A stretch of DNA of 64,000 nucleotides from Bifidobacterium cuniculi. Its GTDB lineage: Bacteria > Actinomycetota > Actinomycetes > Actinomycetales > Bifidobacteriaceae. The notes below the pieces were generated by a model. The model saw nothing but the letters and a program-made list of their open reading frames with translations. It was not told where the DNA came from and did no database searches. Shown here piece after piece: positions 29,968 to 38,793 of the stretch; the stretch's first letter is position 1; each line of letters starts with the position of its first letter. Location: NCBI RefSeq assembly GCF_000741575.1, contig NZ_JGYV01000001.1, positions 372,001 to 436,000 on the forward strand, read 5' to 3'. Made by a program: the position numbers and the translations under genes.

Positions 29968-32556
29968 GTGAAGAAACGCATCCGCGCCGCCATCGGCGCT
30001 GCCGTCGCCTGCGCGCTGTTCGGCAGTGCCGCCATGACCGCCGTCGCCGACGACGGCGGTGGCCTGGACGGTCGCATCGTCGACGTCTACGAGGCGTCGA
30101 ATGGCATGAGCTTCGAGAAGGTCAGCCACCCCGAAAGCGGCCTGCGGACCGCGGACGGCGTGGTCGACTACGTCGGCGGCGGCGCCGTCTCGGCAAGCGA
30201 CGCGGGGCAGGGCGACCGCGGCCAGTCCTACAGCTATGCGGCGGAATCGTACGGCGACTGGGTGTACATCGGCACCATGTACGGCGGCCTGGGCGTCCAG
30301 GCCATCCTCAAGAACGGCCTGGCCTCCAACATGGGCATGAGCGCCGAAGCCGCCACCGAGCTGATCCAGACCCTGTACTCGGGGCACATGTACCTGGGCG
30401 AGCCGGACGGCGACAGCGCCGGCGGCATACTGTTCAAGTTCAACGTGAAGACCGGCGAGACGAAGATCCTCATGTCGCAGAGCGCCGGCATCGACGGGGG
30501 AGTGGGCGTCATCCCCACCTTCCGCAGCGCGTTCAAGATGAACGGCAAGCTGTACTTCGAAGGCATGGTCATGGACACCTCCACGCCCGGGCTCACCGCA
30601 CAGGAAATCAAGACCGCCATGGCCATGCAGAACGGCTTCCCCTGCATCTACGAAGTCGACCCGGAAGACGGCGACCGGCTGACGCGCGTCTACGACAGTG
30701 TGGACGTCGACGGCTTCCGCCAGCTCGTGCAGCAAGGCGTCTTCACGTCCACCAGGGCCATCGGCTCGTTCGGCAACACCTTGGTGGCGGGTGACCTCAA
30801 GCCCACCGAGGACGGCGGCGCCGCCTACCTGGTGGCTTCCGACACGCCCGGCGTGCCCGGCTCCTACAAGGTCATCGCCGACATGGACAGCTTCGACGGG
30901 CTGCCCGCCATCCACCGCTCCGACGTCAACGGAGGCGGCGGCATCTACCAGGTGCAGGAATTCAACGGCAAGCTGTACGTGGTGGTGTGCACCGGCAAGC
31001 GCGACACGCGCAACGAGGAGACCGGCACCCTGAGGTCCTTCGCCATCTACGTGGGCGAGAACACGGGCGACCCGACCGAGAAGGACGACTGGCACTGGCG
31101 TCCGCTCGTCGGTGACACGGCCAAGGGCGCCAAGTACCACTACGGCATGGACGCCGGTCGTGTCAGCGCCGGCGCCTGCACCCTGCAGGTCTACGGCGAC
31201 TACCTGTACATCGGCGACTACAACGACGTCTCGAGCGCCCTGCAGGGCTTTGCGACGAACATGGACTTCGTCACGCAGGGCACCAACCTCGACCAGTCCA
31301 TCAACCTGTACCGCATGGACGCCGACGAACACGTGGAGATGCTCGTGGGCGACCCCAACGACACCTTCCCCGACGGCGGTTCCACGGGCCTGGGGTCCGG
31401 CTACGGCAACCACATGAACCAGTACACGTGGCAGACCACCGTGCACGAAGGCCGCATGTACCTGTCCACGATGAACACGACCACGCTGCTCGAACCGATG
31501 GCCCAGTTCACCAACGGCGACATCCTGCACCTGACCAAGGAGGAATGGGCCGCCACCTTGGGACACCTACGCACCTTCCTCGAACTCGTGCTCAAGCGCG
31601 ACGCCGTGGCGGCGCACGACCTGGACACGACTGACGCCTCTGCCGCCCCGAGCGCCGACGATCCCGACGCGCTGGTCGACTGGGCCCTGGACCAGGCACA
31701 GGACCGCGCGGAGGCAGCCATGACGGCGAGCGCCGACGGCACCGCGGCGGCGGGACAGTCGGTCACGCTGACCGACAAGGCACGCCAGGCGCTCGTTGCC
31801 GGCCTTACGGACGGCAGCATCGTGCCCGGCTCCCTGGAGGACATGGAGACCGCCGCGGCCCTGGTCGACGCCAACGACAGGCTCGGCGCACTGGAAACCG
31901 CCCTGGACGAACGCGCCTCCGCCGCATTCGTCGAAGATTACGGTGAGGTCCTTTCCCTGCTCGACCGCCTGCAGATGCCGGACGCCCTGCGTACGCTGTA
32001 CGAGACCATCGTCAAGCTCGCGTCGCAGCGCAACATGCAGGCCTTCCTCAAGTCCCTGCCGTACCTCTCCTCTTCCAAGCGCGGCTTCAACCTGTTCGAA
32101 ATCACCGACAACGGCACTCACGTGAGCATCGAGACCGTGGCCGACGACGGATTCGGCGACCCCTTCAACCATGGCCTGCGCGTCTTCGTGAACACCGACG
32201 ACTATCTGCTGGTCGGCACGGCCAACCCCTTCTACGGCACCCAGCTGTGGCGCGTGGCGAACACCGTGTTTCCCGTGCACGTAGAGGCCGGTGAAGGCGG
32301 CACGGCGTCAGCAGACCCGACCGCGGCAGTGGCCCCCGGCACCAAGGTCACGTTGAGCGCAACGCCCGACGACGGCTACCGGTTCACCGGATGGGACATC
32401 CTGCGAGGCGATGTCGAAATCGGCGACGACCAGACCTTCACGATGCCCCAGGGCAGCGTACGGGTCCGTGCGACCTTCACCCGGACGGCCGCATCCGAAG
32501 CACAACAGCCGGCGGCACCCGACGCGCCCGACGCGACGCGAGGGGACCGCGGCTGA
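29968..32556 (+). CDS. Large secreted surface protein, propeller-like, with a frameshifted end
   Basis: I do not recognise a defined family. The 862 residues start with a signal peptide cut near AMTAVA. Many short repeats of the type DWVYIGTMYGG, GKLYVVVCTGK and DYLYIGDYND suggest a beta-propeller over about residues 20-520. A helical, Ala/Asp-rich middle follows. Near the C-terminus an InlB B-repeat-like module contains GYRFTGWDI and FTMPQGSVRVRATF. The start is GTG with AAGGAG upstream. The frame ends at TGA 32554, but the next frame encodes a complete wall-sorting signal, so the anchor has been lost by a shift. It lies between two extracellular amylases, which suggests a role in glycan contact. 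Confidence 0.75.
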   Translation: MKKRIRAAIGAAVACALFGSAAMTAVADDGGGLDGRIVDVYEASNGMSFEKVSHPESGLRTADGVVDYVGGGAVSASDAGQGDRGQSYSYAAESYGDWVYIGTMYGGLGVQAILKNGLASNMGMSAEAATELIQTLYSGHMYLGEPDGDSAGGILFKFNVKTGETKILMSQSAGIDGGVGVIPTFRSAFKMNGKLYFEGMVMDTSTPGLTAQEIKTAMAMQNGFPCIYEVDPEDGDRLTRVYDSVDVDGFRQLVQQGVFTSTRAIGSFGNTLVAGDLKPTEDGGAAYLVASDTPGVPGSYKVIADMDSFDGLPAIHRSDVNGGGGIYQVQEFNGKLYVVVCTGKRDTRNEETGTLRSFAIYVGENTGDPTEKDDWHWRPLVGDTAKGAKYHYGMDAGRVSAGACTLQVYGDYLYIGDYNDVSSALQGFATNMDFVTQGTNLDQSINLYRMDADEHVEMLVGDPNDTFPDGGSTGLGSGYGNHMNQYTWQTTVHEGRMYLSTMNTTTLLEPMAQFTNGDILHLTKEEWAATLGHLRTFLELVLKRDAVAAHDLDTTDASAAPSADDPDALVDWALDQAQDRAEAAMTASADGTAAAGQSVTLTDKARQALVAGLTDGSIVPGSLEDMETAAALVDANDRLGALETALDERASAAFVEDYGEVLSLLDRLQMPDALRTLYETIVKLASQRNMQAFLKSLPYLSSSKRGFNLFEITDNGTHVSIETVADDGFGDPFNHGLRVFVNTDDYLLVGTANPFYGTQLWRVANTVFPVHVEAGEGGTASADPTAAVAPGTKVTLSATPDDGYRFTGWDILRGDVEIGDDQTFTMPQGSVRVRATFTRTAASEAQQPAAPDAPDATRGDRG

Positions 32557-32701
32557 CGCCCGCCGGCGGGACGCCGGCCACGACGGCTCCGAAGGACCCC
32601 TGGCCGCCACCGGCGCCTCGGTGACGGGACTGTTCCTCGCATCCCTGCTGGCCGGTGTCCTCGGCACGGCCCTGGCGATCTCGCGGAAGCGACGCGCCTG
32701 A
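32557..32701 (+). pseudogene. Detached C-terminal wall anchor of the preceding surface protein
   Basis: In the +1 frame relative to the preceding gene, this stretch encodes a linker, the sortase-like motif LAATGAS, a hydrophobic helix (LFLASLLAGVLGTALAI) and SRKRRA. Removing one G from the GGGG at 32542-32545 joins it in frame to the upstream gene. It has no start or ribosome site of its own. Confidence 0.75.
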
Positions 32702-32801
32702 CAAGCTGCCCAGCCTGCGCGGCCCAGGCATCCCCGTCCATGTGGACGGAAGACGCCGAGGGGTGCGCGGGCGGGGCCTGCCGCGGTGCATAAGACGCGG
32801 C

Positions 32802-32842
32802 TTTCCGTACCGTGGGAGGTGCGGTAGAGTGGAACGGTTGCA
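32802..32842 (+). promoter_or_regulatory. Promoter of the lipoprotein amylase with operator-like element
   Basis: TTTCCG at 32802-32807 and TAGAGT at 32825-32830 with a 17-nt spacer. TGGAACGGTTGCA at 32830-32842 overlaps the last base of the -10 and covers the predicted start, the same arrangement as in front of the amylopullulanase gene. Confidence 0.45.
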
Positions 32843-32878
32843 ATCGATGTCGACGAGGAATCGGAAGGGATACGGAGC

Positions 32879-34504
32879 ATGACGAGGTACCGCAGCTACA
32901 AGAGGACGCATGCCTATGCGAAGGGCACGACCTGCAAACGTTCCTGTGCTGCACTGGCCATCCTGGCGATCGCCGTATCCCCGGCCATGGCCGGATGCGG
33001 TGCCCAGGAAACCGGTTCGACCGAACTGCCCAAGAAGACCGACGTCGAAGTCATCGCCTTCCAGCAGCCCTGGAACTCCATCGCCAAGGAATGCACGGAG
33101 ACCTACGGGCCCGAAGGGGTGGCCTACGTGGAGGTCTCCCCGCCGCAGGAGACCATCGAAGGTACCCAATGGTGGACCAGCTACCAGCCGGTGAGCTACA
33201 AGCTCGACTCCAAGCTCGGTACGCAGGCCGAGTTCAAGAACATGGTCGAGGAATGCAACACCGCCGGCGTGGACATCATCGCCGACGTGGTGCTCAACCA
33301 GACGACCGGGGCCAACGACAAGGGCACCCAGCGCGGCGTGGCCGGCACCAAGTACAACCCGACCACCGGCGACTATCCCGGCTTCACCGGCAACGAGGAC
33401 CAATACCCCAAGGGCATCACGAAGGACGACTTCCACGACTATGAGAACGGCGCCTCCATCACCGGCTACCTCAACCAGGAGGAAGTCCAGGAAGGCAGGC
33501 TCAGCGGCATGTGGGACTTCGACACCTCCAGCGACAAGGTGCAGGACATCCAGTCCGACTACTTCGCCAAGCTTTACGAGATGGGCGTGCGCGGCTTCCG
33601 CATCGATGCGGCCAAGCACATCGACGCCGACGACTTGAAGGCCATCAAGGAGAAGACCGCCACGAAGATCGGCGCCCCCGCCAAGGACATCTTCTGGGTG
33701 CAGGAGGTCATCGGCAACGCCGGGGAGGCCTCCGGCATCCAGCCCTCCAACTACTTCGACAACGGCACCGTCACCCAGTTCGCCTACGTCACCAACCTCA
33801 AGTCCGCCTTCAAGGGGTCGCTGACCAGCCTGTCCGACCTCGGGGAGCGCCTCGGCGACACCAAGCGCAACAAGTTCGCGATCCCCGACGAACTGGCCAA
33901 CGTGTTCGTCACCAACTGGGACACCGCCCGCAATGGCCAGGCCCTGACCTACCGGGACGGCGCCGACTACGCGCTCGCCAACGCCTTCATGCTGGCCTAC
34001 GACTACGGCACGCCGCGCCTGATCTCGGACTACGGGTTCACCGCCAGCGACGACGGCGCACCGGGCTCGACCGCGACCGAAGTGCCGGAAGTCGACTTCG
34101 CGGACGAATGCTCCAGCGCGGACGGACAGTGGAACTGCCAGCAACGGTGGACGCCGATCCGCGGCATGATCGCCTTCCACAACTACGTGCACGGCACGCA
34201 GGTCACCGACTGGCAGGAGCATGACGACAACGTGATCGCCTTCTCGCGGGGCAACAAGGGCTTCATCGCCATCAACAACTCCACCGACGACCTCAAGGGC
34301 CTCGAGTTCGACACGGACATGCCCGACGGCGAGTACTGCGACGTGTACGGCACGCAGGACTGCTCGACGACCGTGACCGTCAAGGGCGGCAAGGTGAAGG
34401 TCGACGTGGCGGCCAAGAGCGCCGTGGCGATCTACGCGGGCGCGACCGCGAAGGTGCATCCCGCCTCCTCGGTCGCCGTCGACCCGAGCACCCCGAGCTG
34501 GTGA
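32879..34504 (+). CDS. Extracellular lipoprotein alpha-amylase, GH13
   Basis: Hydrolyses starch outside the cell. The N-terminus is basic, then hydrophobic (LAILAIAVSPAMAGC), with a lipobox-like MAG|C giving lipidated C40. The 541-residue body is a single GH13 domain without binding modules. The catalytic set is D243 in FRIDAAKHI, E276 in WVQEVIGN and D348 in VTNWDTARNG. It is closely similar to the amylase domain of the amylopullulanase upstream, sharing VSPPQE, WWTSYQPVSYKLDSKLGT and PDGEYCDVYGTQDCS, so it arose by duplication or domain separation. As there, the usual His of region IV is Trp. It has its own promoter. Confidence 0.92.
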   Translation: MTRYRSYKRTHAYAKGTTCKRSCAALAILAIAVSPAMAGCGAQETGSTELPKKTDVEVIAFQQPWNSIAKECTETYGPEGVAYVEVSPPQETIEGTQWWTSYQPVSYKLDSKLGTQAEFKNMVEECNTAGVDIIADVVLNQTTGANDKGTQRGVAGTKYNPTTGDYPGFTGNEDQYPKGITKDDFHDYENGASITGYLNQEEVQEGRLSGMWDFDTSSDKVQDIQSDYFAKLYEMGVRGFRIDAAKHIDADDLKAIKEKTATKIGAPAKDIFWVQEVIGNAGEASGIQPSNYFDNGTVTQFAYVTNLKSAFKGSLTSLSDLGERLGDTKRNKFAIPDELANVFVTNWDTARNGQALTYRDGADYALANAFMLAYDYGTPRLISDYGFTASDDGAPGSTATEVPEVDFADECSSADGQWNCQQRWTPIRGMIAFHNYVHGTQVTDWQEHDDNVIAFSRGNKGFIAINNSTDDLKGLEFDTDMPDGEYCDVYGTQDCSTTVTVKGGKVKVDVAAKSAVAIYAGATAKVHPASSVAVDPSTPSW

Positions 34505-34558
34505 GGCGCCGGCAACCGATGCGTGCCTGCCCCGTCGAAACATTGGAACCATGCGGAT

Positions 34559-34600
34559 GCAACGCAGCGTTGCGTCCTGCGGGACACATGTCCGTATCCG
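34559..34600 (+). promoter_or_regulatory. Operator-rich promoter of the ABC exporter operon
   Basis: GCAACGC-A-GCGTTGC at 34559-34573 is a 15-bp palindrome that overlaps a possible -35 (TTGCGT 34571-34576). GGACACATGTCC at 34582-34593 is a second palindrome, in the spacer before TATCCG at 34595-34600. The HTH-DUF4097 regulator encoded at the end of the operon is the obvious candidate to bind. Confidence 0.4.
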
Positions 34601-34675
34601 TTGCTGGCGCTGCCCCGGGCCGGAGCCGTATGGTGACGTCGAACCATCCGACGCCACCCTCGAAGGAGCCGACCC

Positions 34676-35470
34676 ATGAGCACCACGACACCGACGGACA
34701 CGCGGCAGGCCGACGCGCCGATCGTCAGCGCACGCGGCCTGACCAAGGCATACGACGCGGGGGACCACCCGCAATGCGTGCTGCGCGGCCTTGACGTCGA
34801 CATCCACCGCAGCGACTTCACGGTCATCATGGGACCATCCGGCTCCGGCAAGTCGACCTTGCTGCACGCACTGGCGGGACTCGACCGCCCTAGTGGCGGC
34901 ACCGTCACGTTCGACGGCAAGGACATCACCGCGATGGGGGACGACGACTTGGCCGTCTTCCGACGCCACGCCTGCGGATTCGTCTTCCAGCAGCACCAGC
35001 TGCTCGACGGCATGAGCCTCATGGACAACGCCATCGTCGCAGGCGCCTTGACGATGCGCTCGAAGCGGGACATCATCGCCAAGGCGCGCACGCTGTTCAC
35101 CCAGGTCGGCCTCGACGAACGCACCTGGCAGCGCGCCGCCACGCAGGTGTCCGGCGGCGAGGCCCAACGTGCGAGCGTCGTACGGGCACTCGTCAACGAT
35201 CCCGCCCTCGTCTTCGCGGACGAACCGACCGGCGCCCTCAACTCGCATCATGCCCAGGCCGTGCTCGACGTCTTCACGCGCCTGCACCACAGGGGACAGG
35301 GCATCGTCATGGTCACCCACGACCGGCACTCCGCACTGCGCGGCAGCCGCATCCTCTACCTGCGCGACGGCGCCATCGTCGACGAATGCCGACCCGGCAC
35401 CTATACGGCGGACGGCGGCCAGGGACGCGAACGTGCCCTGTCCGACTTCCTCGAGCGGATGGGATGGTGA
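34676..35470 (+). CDS. ABC transporter ATP-binding protein, MacB/LolD type
   Basis: 264-residue ATPase for an FtsX-type exporter. Walker A is GPSGSGKSTLL, the Q-loop lies around FVFQQHQLLDGMSLMDN, the signature is VSGGEAQRASVV, Walker B is ALVFADEPTGAL, and the switch histidine is in MVTHD. The ATG follows GAAGGAG. The last bases overlap the permease reading frame, so the two are translationally coupled. Substrates of this class include peptides and antibiotics; none can be named here. Confidence 0.93.
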   Translation: MSTTTPTDTRQADAPIVSARGLTKAYDAGDHPQCVLRGLDVDIHRSDFTVIMGPSGSGKSTLLHALAGLDRPSGGTVTFDGKDITAMGDDDLAVFRRHACGFVFQQHQLLDGMSLMDNAIVAGALTMRSKRDIIAKARTLFTQVGLDERTWQRAATQVSGGEAQRASVVRALVNDPALVFADEPTGALNSHHAQAVLDVFTRLHHRGQGIVMVTHDRHSALRGSRILYLRDGAIVDECRPGTYTADGGQGRERALSDFLERMGW

Positions 35471-35475
35471 GGGCC

Positions 35476-37785
35476 ATGAGGACACTCATACGCCACCAGT
35501 GGCGTCAGGGACGCAGCGCATTCCTCGCCTTCGGCGCCATCCTCGTGATCGCCGCCTGCCTGCTCGACACGGCACTGACCCTGCTGTGGTCCTTCGACGC
35601 GCAGTACGACCGACGGCAGGAAGCACTGGCCGTTGCGGACATCGACATCGTCATCCCGCAGTCCGCGGCGTCGGCGAACCTGGAACGGCAACTGTCCGCC
35701 CTCGACGGCGTTGCCGACGTCGAGGCACACCCCGCCGTCCTGGCCGACAGCGACATCCCGGACTTCCGGGGCGCCGACTTCACGATCCGCACCCTGGTAT
35801 CCGACGCCGACACGGCACGACGGCTCAACCGGTACCGCCACGTCACCGCCAGCCAGACAGGCGGGGACCTGTACATACCCCAGTACGTCGCCGAATTCGG
35901 GCAGTTCAAGCCGGGGCAGGACCTCGTCCTGCGCATGGACGGCCACGAGGAACGCCTGCGCATCGCCGGCACCATCGAAGACATGGAGTTCGGCAACGCC
36001 GGCTCCGGCATCCTCGCCTTCACCATGCCCCACGACGCATTCGACGCATTCCTCGACCGGCACCGCCAGGACGCCGTCACCGAATACGCGGTCCGCATAG
36101 ACGGTGACGCGACGCTCGCCACCGTCCGCAAGGACCTCGGCACCTTCCTCGACGCCCATGGCATCCCCGTCGCCGCGACGCTCGACCGGCAGACCGTACG
36201 CACGGTACGCACCATGGTCAGCCGGATCGTCGTCCTCGTCCTGACCGTCTTCGCCCTGCTCGTCGCCCTCGTCAGCCTGGCCCTGTGCGCCTTCCAGATC
36301 GGCAACGCAGTACGGCGAGAACGCGTGGACATGGGCATCCTCAAGGCTATCGGCTACACGGGCCGCACCGTGGCACGCACCATGCTGGCGCCCTACCTGC
36401 TGGCCAGCCTCGCCGCCACCCTTGCCGGCATCCTGCTCTCCCTGCCGCTCGTCCACGCCGTCGGCTCGCTGGTCGCCATGCAGTCCGGCCTCGACTACCA
36501 GGCAGCCATCGACCTGCGCGCATGGGCCGTCACCCTGGCGGCGCTCGCCGGCCTCACCATGCTGTGCGCCTCCACCGCACTGCACGGCGTCCGACGCCTC
36601 AAGCCCATCGACGCCATCCGGACACGACCTGCAGGGCGCCGCCGGCAGGCACGACCGCTTGCGGCGCTGCCGGGCAACGCCCGCACCGCCATCCTGCTCG
36701 CCCAAGCATGCGCCTCACGCCCACGCAACCTGCTCATCGCCGTGATGTCCGCCTGCATGACCATCCTGCTCGCCTTCTGCGCCACCCTCGCCTACAACGC
36801 CGCGCTCCGGCCCGACAACCTCTACGACACCCTGTCCACCGAGACGCCGCAGCTCGCCGTCGCCACGCAACCCGGCGCCGCACGCGAAGCGGCCGGACGC
36901 ATCGCGTCCATCGAAGGCGTGGACGACGTACTGGACTACACCACCGAATACGTCACCATCGACGGCAACCGGATCCCCGCCTTCGTCAGCGACGATTTCG
37001 CCGCCGCGCGCAACGACATCCACTACGACGGGCAGCATCCCACGGACGAACGGCAGATTGCACTCGGCTCCGCGCTCGCCGCCGCCCATCCCATCGGCTC
37101 GCAGGTCGCCGTCACCCACGGCGACGAGGTGCGCTCCTACACGGTCGTGGGTTTCCTCCAAAGCGTCAACGACGGGGGAGCGGTCTGCGAACTGACCGAC
37201 GCGGGATACGTCAGGCTCGAGCCGGGCTTCGACGCCGCCAGCCACACCCTGTACGTGTACTGCGACGGCGAGGAGACGGCACAGGTCGCCGAACGCATCA
37301 AGGACCATGCCGATGGCCTGGTCGGCCAGGTGACCGACACGAACCGCATGCGCCTCGCCTCGCAGCGGATGGTCGGCACGGTCCTGGTTGCGGTGAGCGT
37401 GGCCATCCTGGCCATCGCGCTCTTCCTGGTGCTCCTGGTGCTCATGATGGTCGTCCAGACGTCGATCGCCCGCGACCGGCACCGCCTGGGCATCCTCAAG
37501 GCCATCGGGTATACCAGCCGCCAGCTCAGGGCGGAGACCGCCATGGTGCTCCTGCCCGCCGGCTGCGTGGGCGCATTGCTTGCCGCCGTACTGTGCGCAG
37601 GAGGCATGCTGCCGGCCGTCCAGGCGCTCTTCGCCACGATGGGCGTCATGCGCAGCCATTTCGAACTGCCCTGGGCGCTGCCGGCCGCCGTCGCCGTACT
37701 GCTGGCAGCCCTGCAGCTCGCCTGTGCCTTCGGCTTCGCACGGCCCATCCGCGGGATGGCGGCAGTCGACCTCATCAGGCAATGA
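35476..37785 (+). CDS. ABC transporter permease, FtsX/MacB family
   Basis: 769-residue permease with an N-terminal helix (AFLAFGAILVIAACLLDTAL), a large extracytoplasmic domain, and two FtsX modules. The first spans about residues 245-370 (MVSRIVVLVLTVFALLVALV, GILKAIGYTGRTVARTM). The second runs to the C-terminus (VAVSVAILAIALFLVLLVLM, LGILKAIGYTSRQLRAE). The start is ambiguous between ATG 35464 and ATG 35476; the latter has GAGGG close by. It pairs with the ATPase before it and ends 51 nt before the regulator. Confidence 0.9.
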   Translation: MRTLIRHQWRQGRSAFLAFGAILVIAACLLDTALTLLWSFDAQYDRRQEALAVADIDIVIPQSAASANLERQLSALDGVADVEAHPAVLADSDIPDFRGADFTIRTLVSDADTARRLNRYRHVTASQTGGDLYIPQYVAEFGQFKPGQDLVLRMDGHEERLRIAGTIEDMEFGNAGSGILAFTMPHDAFDAFLDRHRQDAVTEYAVRIDGDATLATVRKDLGTFLDAHGIPVAATLDRQTVRTVRTMVSRIVVLVLTVFALLVALVSLALCAFQIGNAVRRERVDMGILKAIGYTGRTVARTMLAPYLLASLAATLAGILLSLPLVHAVGSLVAMQSGLDYQAAIDLRAWAVTLAALAGLTMLCASTALHGVRRLKPIDAIRTRPAGRRRQARPLAALPGNARTAILLAQACASRPRNLLIAVMSACMTILLAFCATLAYNAALRPDNLYDTLSTETPQLAVATQPGAAREAAGRIASIEGVDDVLDYTTEYVTIDGNRIPAFVSDDFAAARNDIHYDGQHPTDERQIALGSALAAAHPIGSQVAVTHGDEVRSYTVVGFLQSVNDGGAVCELTDAGYVRLEPGFDAASHTLYVYCDGEETAQVAERIKDHADGLVGQVTDTNRMRLASQRMVGTVLVAVSVAILAIALFLVLLVLMMVVQTSIARDRHRLGILKAIGYTSRQLRAETAMVLLPAGCVGALLAAVLCAGGMLPAVQALFATMGVMRSHFELPWALPAAVAVLLAALQLACAFGFARPIRGMAAVDLIRQ

Positions 37786-37836
37786 CCACACGGCACCATG
37801 ACCAACCAATCGAAGAACGACACCAAGGAGCACACC

Positions 37837-38793
37837 ATGGGTATGACCACACGACCCGACGACGTCCGCGAGGACTTCGGCACGCGCCTCAGGGCGCTGC
37901 GCAAGCAGGCCGGCCTGTCCCAGAAGCAGCTGGCGCATCGCATCTACGTGACCCGGCAGGCGGTCGCCAAGTGGGAGAACGGTGCCGGCAGGCCCGACAT
38001 CGCCAACCTGACCGCCCTCGCCGCGGTCTTCGGCGTGACCCTCGACCGGCTGATGGGCCTTGCCGCGCAAGACGGCACCGCGGACACCGGCGGGGGAGAC
38101 CTGCGCTACGAGAACGTCACCGCCTATGACATCGACGGGCCCAAGCACTTCGACATCGACTGCGGATCGGTCTACTCGTGCACGATCGGCGGCTACGAGG
38201 GTGAGCAGCTGCGCGTCCGGGTCGCCTCGAACACGGTGGAACAGCTGGCACAGCACGTCAAGGTGTCCCTGGACGACCGGCCGAAGCGCATCGACGTCGC
38301 CGTCAACCGCGGCAGCGGCATCAGCGAGTCTCTGGCCAAGGACGACATATGCGTCCGGCTGTGGATCCCGCAGCGACACCTGGCCAGCCTGGAGTGCGCG
38401 GCGAAGGCGCAGACGGTCCAGGTGCGCCACCTGGAATGCGAGCGCCTCGAGCTCGACCTCAAGGCGCCCAACCTGCGCCTCGAGGAGGTGAGCGGCCATG
38501 TCGAGGTCGACTGCAACCTCGACATGGACATCGACTGCGCGACGCTCGACGGCCAACTGGACATCAACCAGGTGTCCGCCACGTCGCGGATCGCGATCCC
38601 GACAGGGGTGCCGGTGGCGCTGACGACCAGGGGAGTGCGCACCCGCATGATCGTCGGGGCAGGCGTGCGCCAGGACGAGGACGCTGCCGACGGCATCGAG
38701 CTCAACGGCATCGCCAGCGAACTCATCGTGGAGACGCGTACCGCACCCTCCTCCATGTCACGGTCCAGCGATACCATGAAGACCCATGGCTAG
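37837..38793 (+). CDS. HTH regulator with DUF4097-like beta domain
   Basis: 318 residues. The N-terminal XRE-type helix-turn-helix is [20 protein letters not shown] / [18 protein letters not shown] over about residues 15-60. The C-terminal two thirds form a repetitive beta-strand domain ([38 protein letters not shown]) of the DUF4097/polymer-forming kind. A DNA-binding head on a possible sensor tail suggests an exporter-linked switch, probably of the ABC operon it ends. The ATG at 37837 has AAGGAG; one at 37798 does not. Its end overlaps the pyrG start by 8 nt. Confidence 0.85.
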   Translation: MGMTTRPDDVREDFGTRLRALRKQAGLSQKQLAHRIYVTRQAVAKWENGAGRPDIANLTALAAVFGVTLDRLMGLAAQDGTADTGGGDLRYENVTAYDIDGPKHFDIDCGSVYSCTIGGYEGEQLRVRVASNTVEQLAQHVKVSLDDRPKRIDVAVNRGSGISESLAKDDICVRLWIPQRHLASLECAAKAQTVQVRHLECERLELDLKAPNLRLEEVSGHVEVDCNLDMDIDCATLDGQLDINQVSATSRIAIPTGVPVALTTRGVRTRMIVGAGVRQDEDAADGIELNGIASELIVETRTAPSSMSRSSDTMKTHG

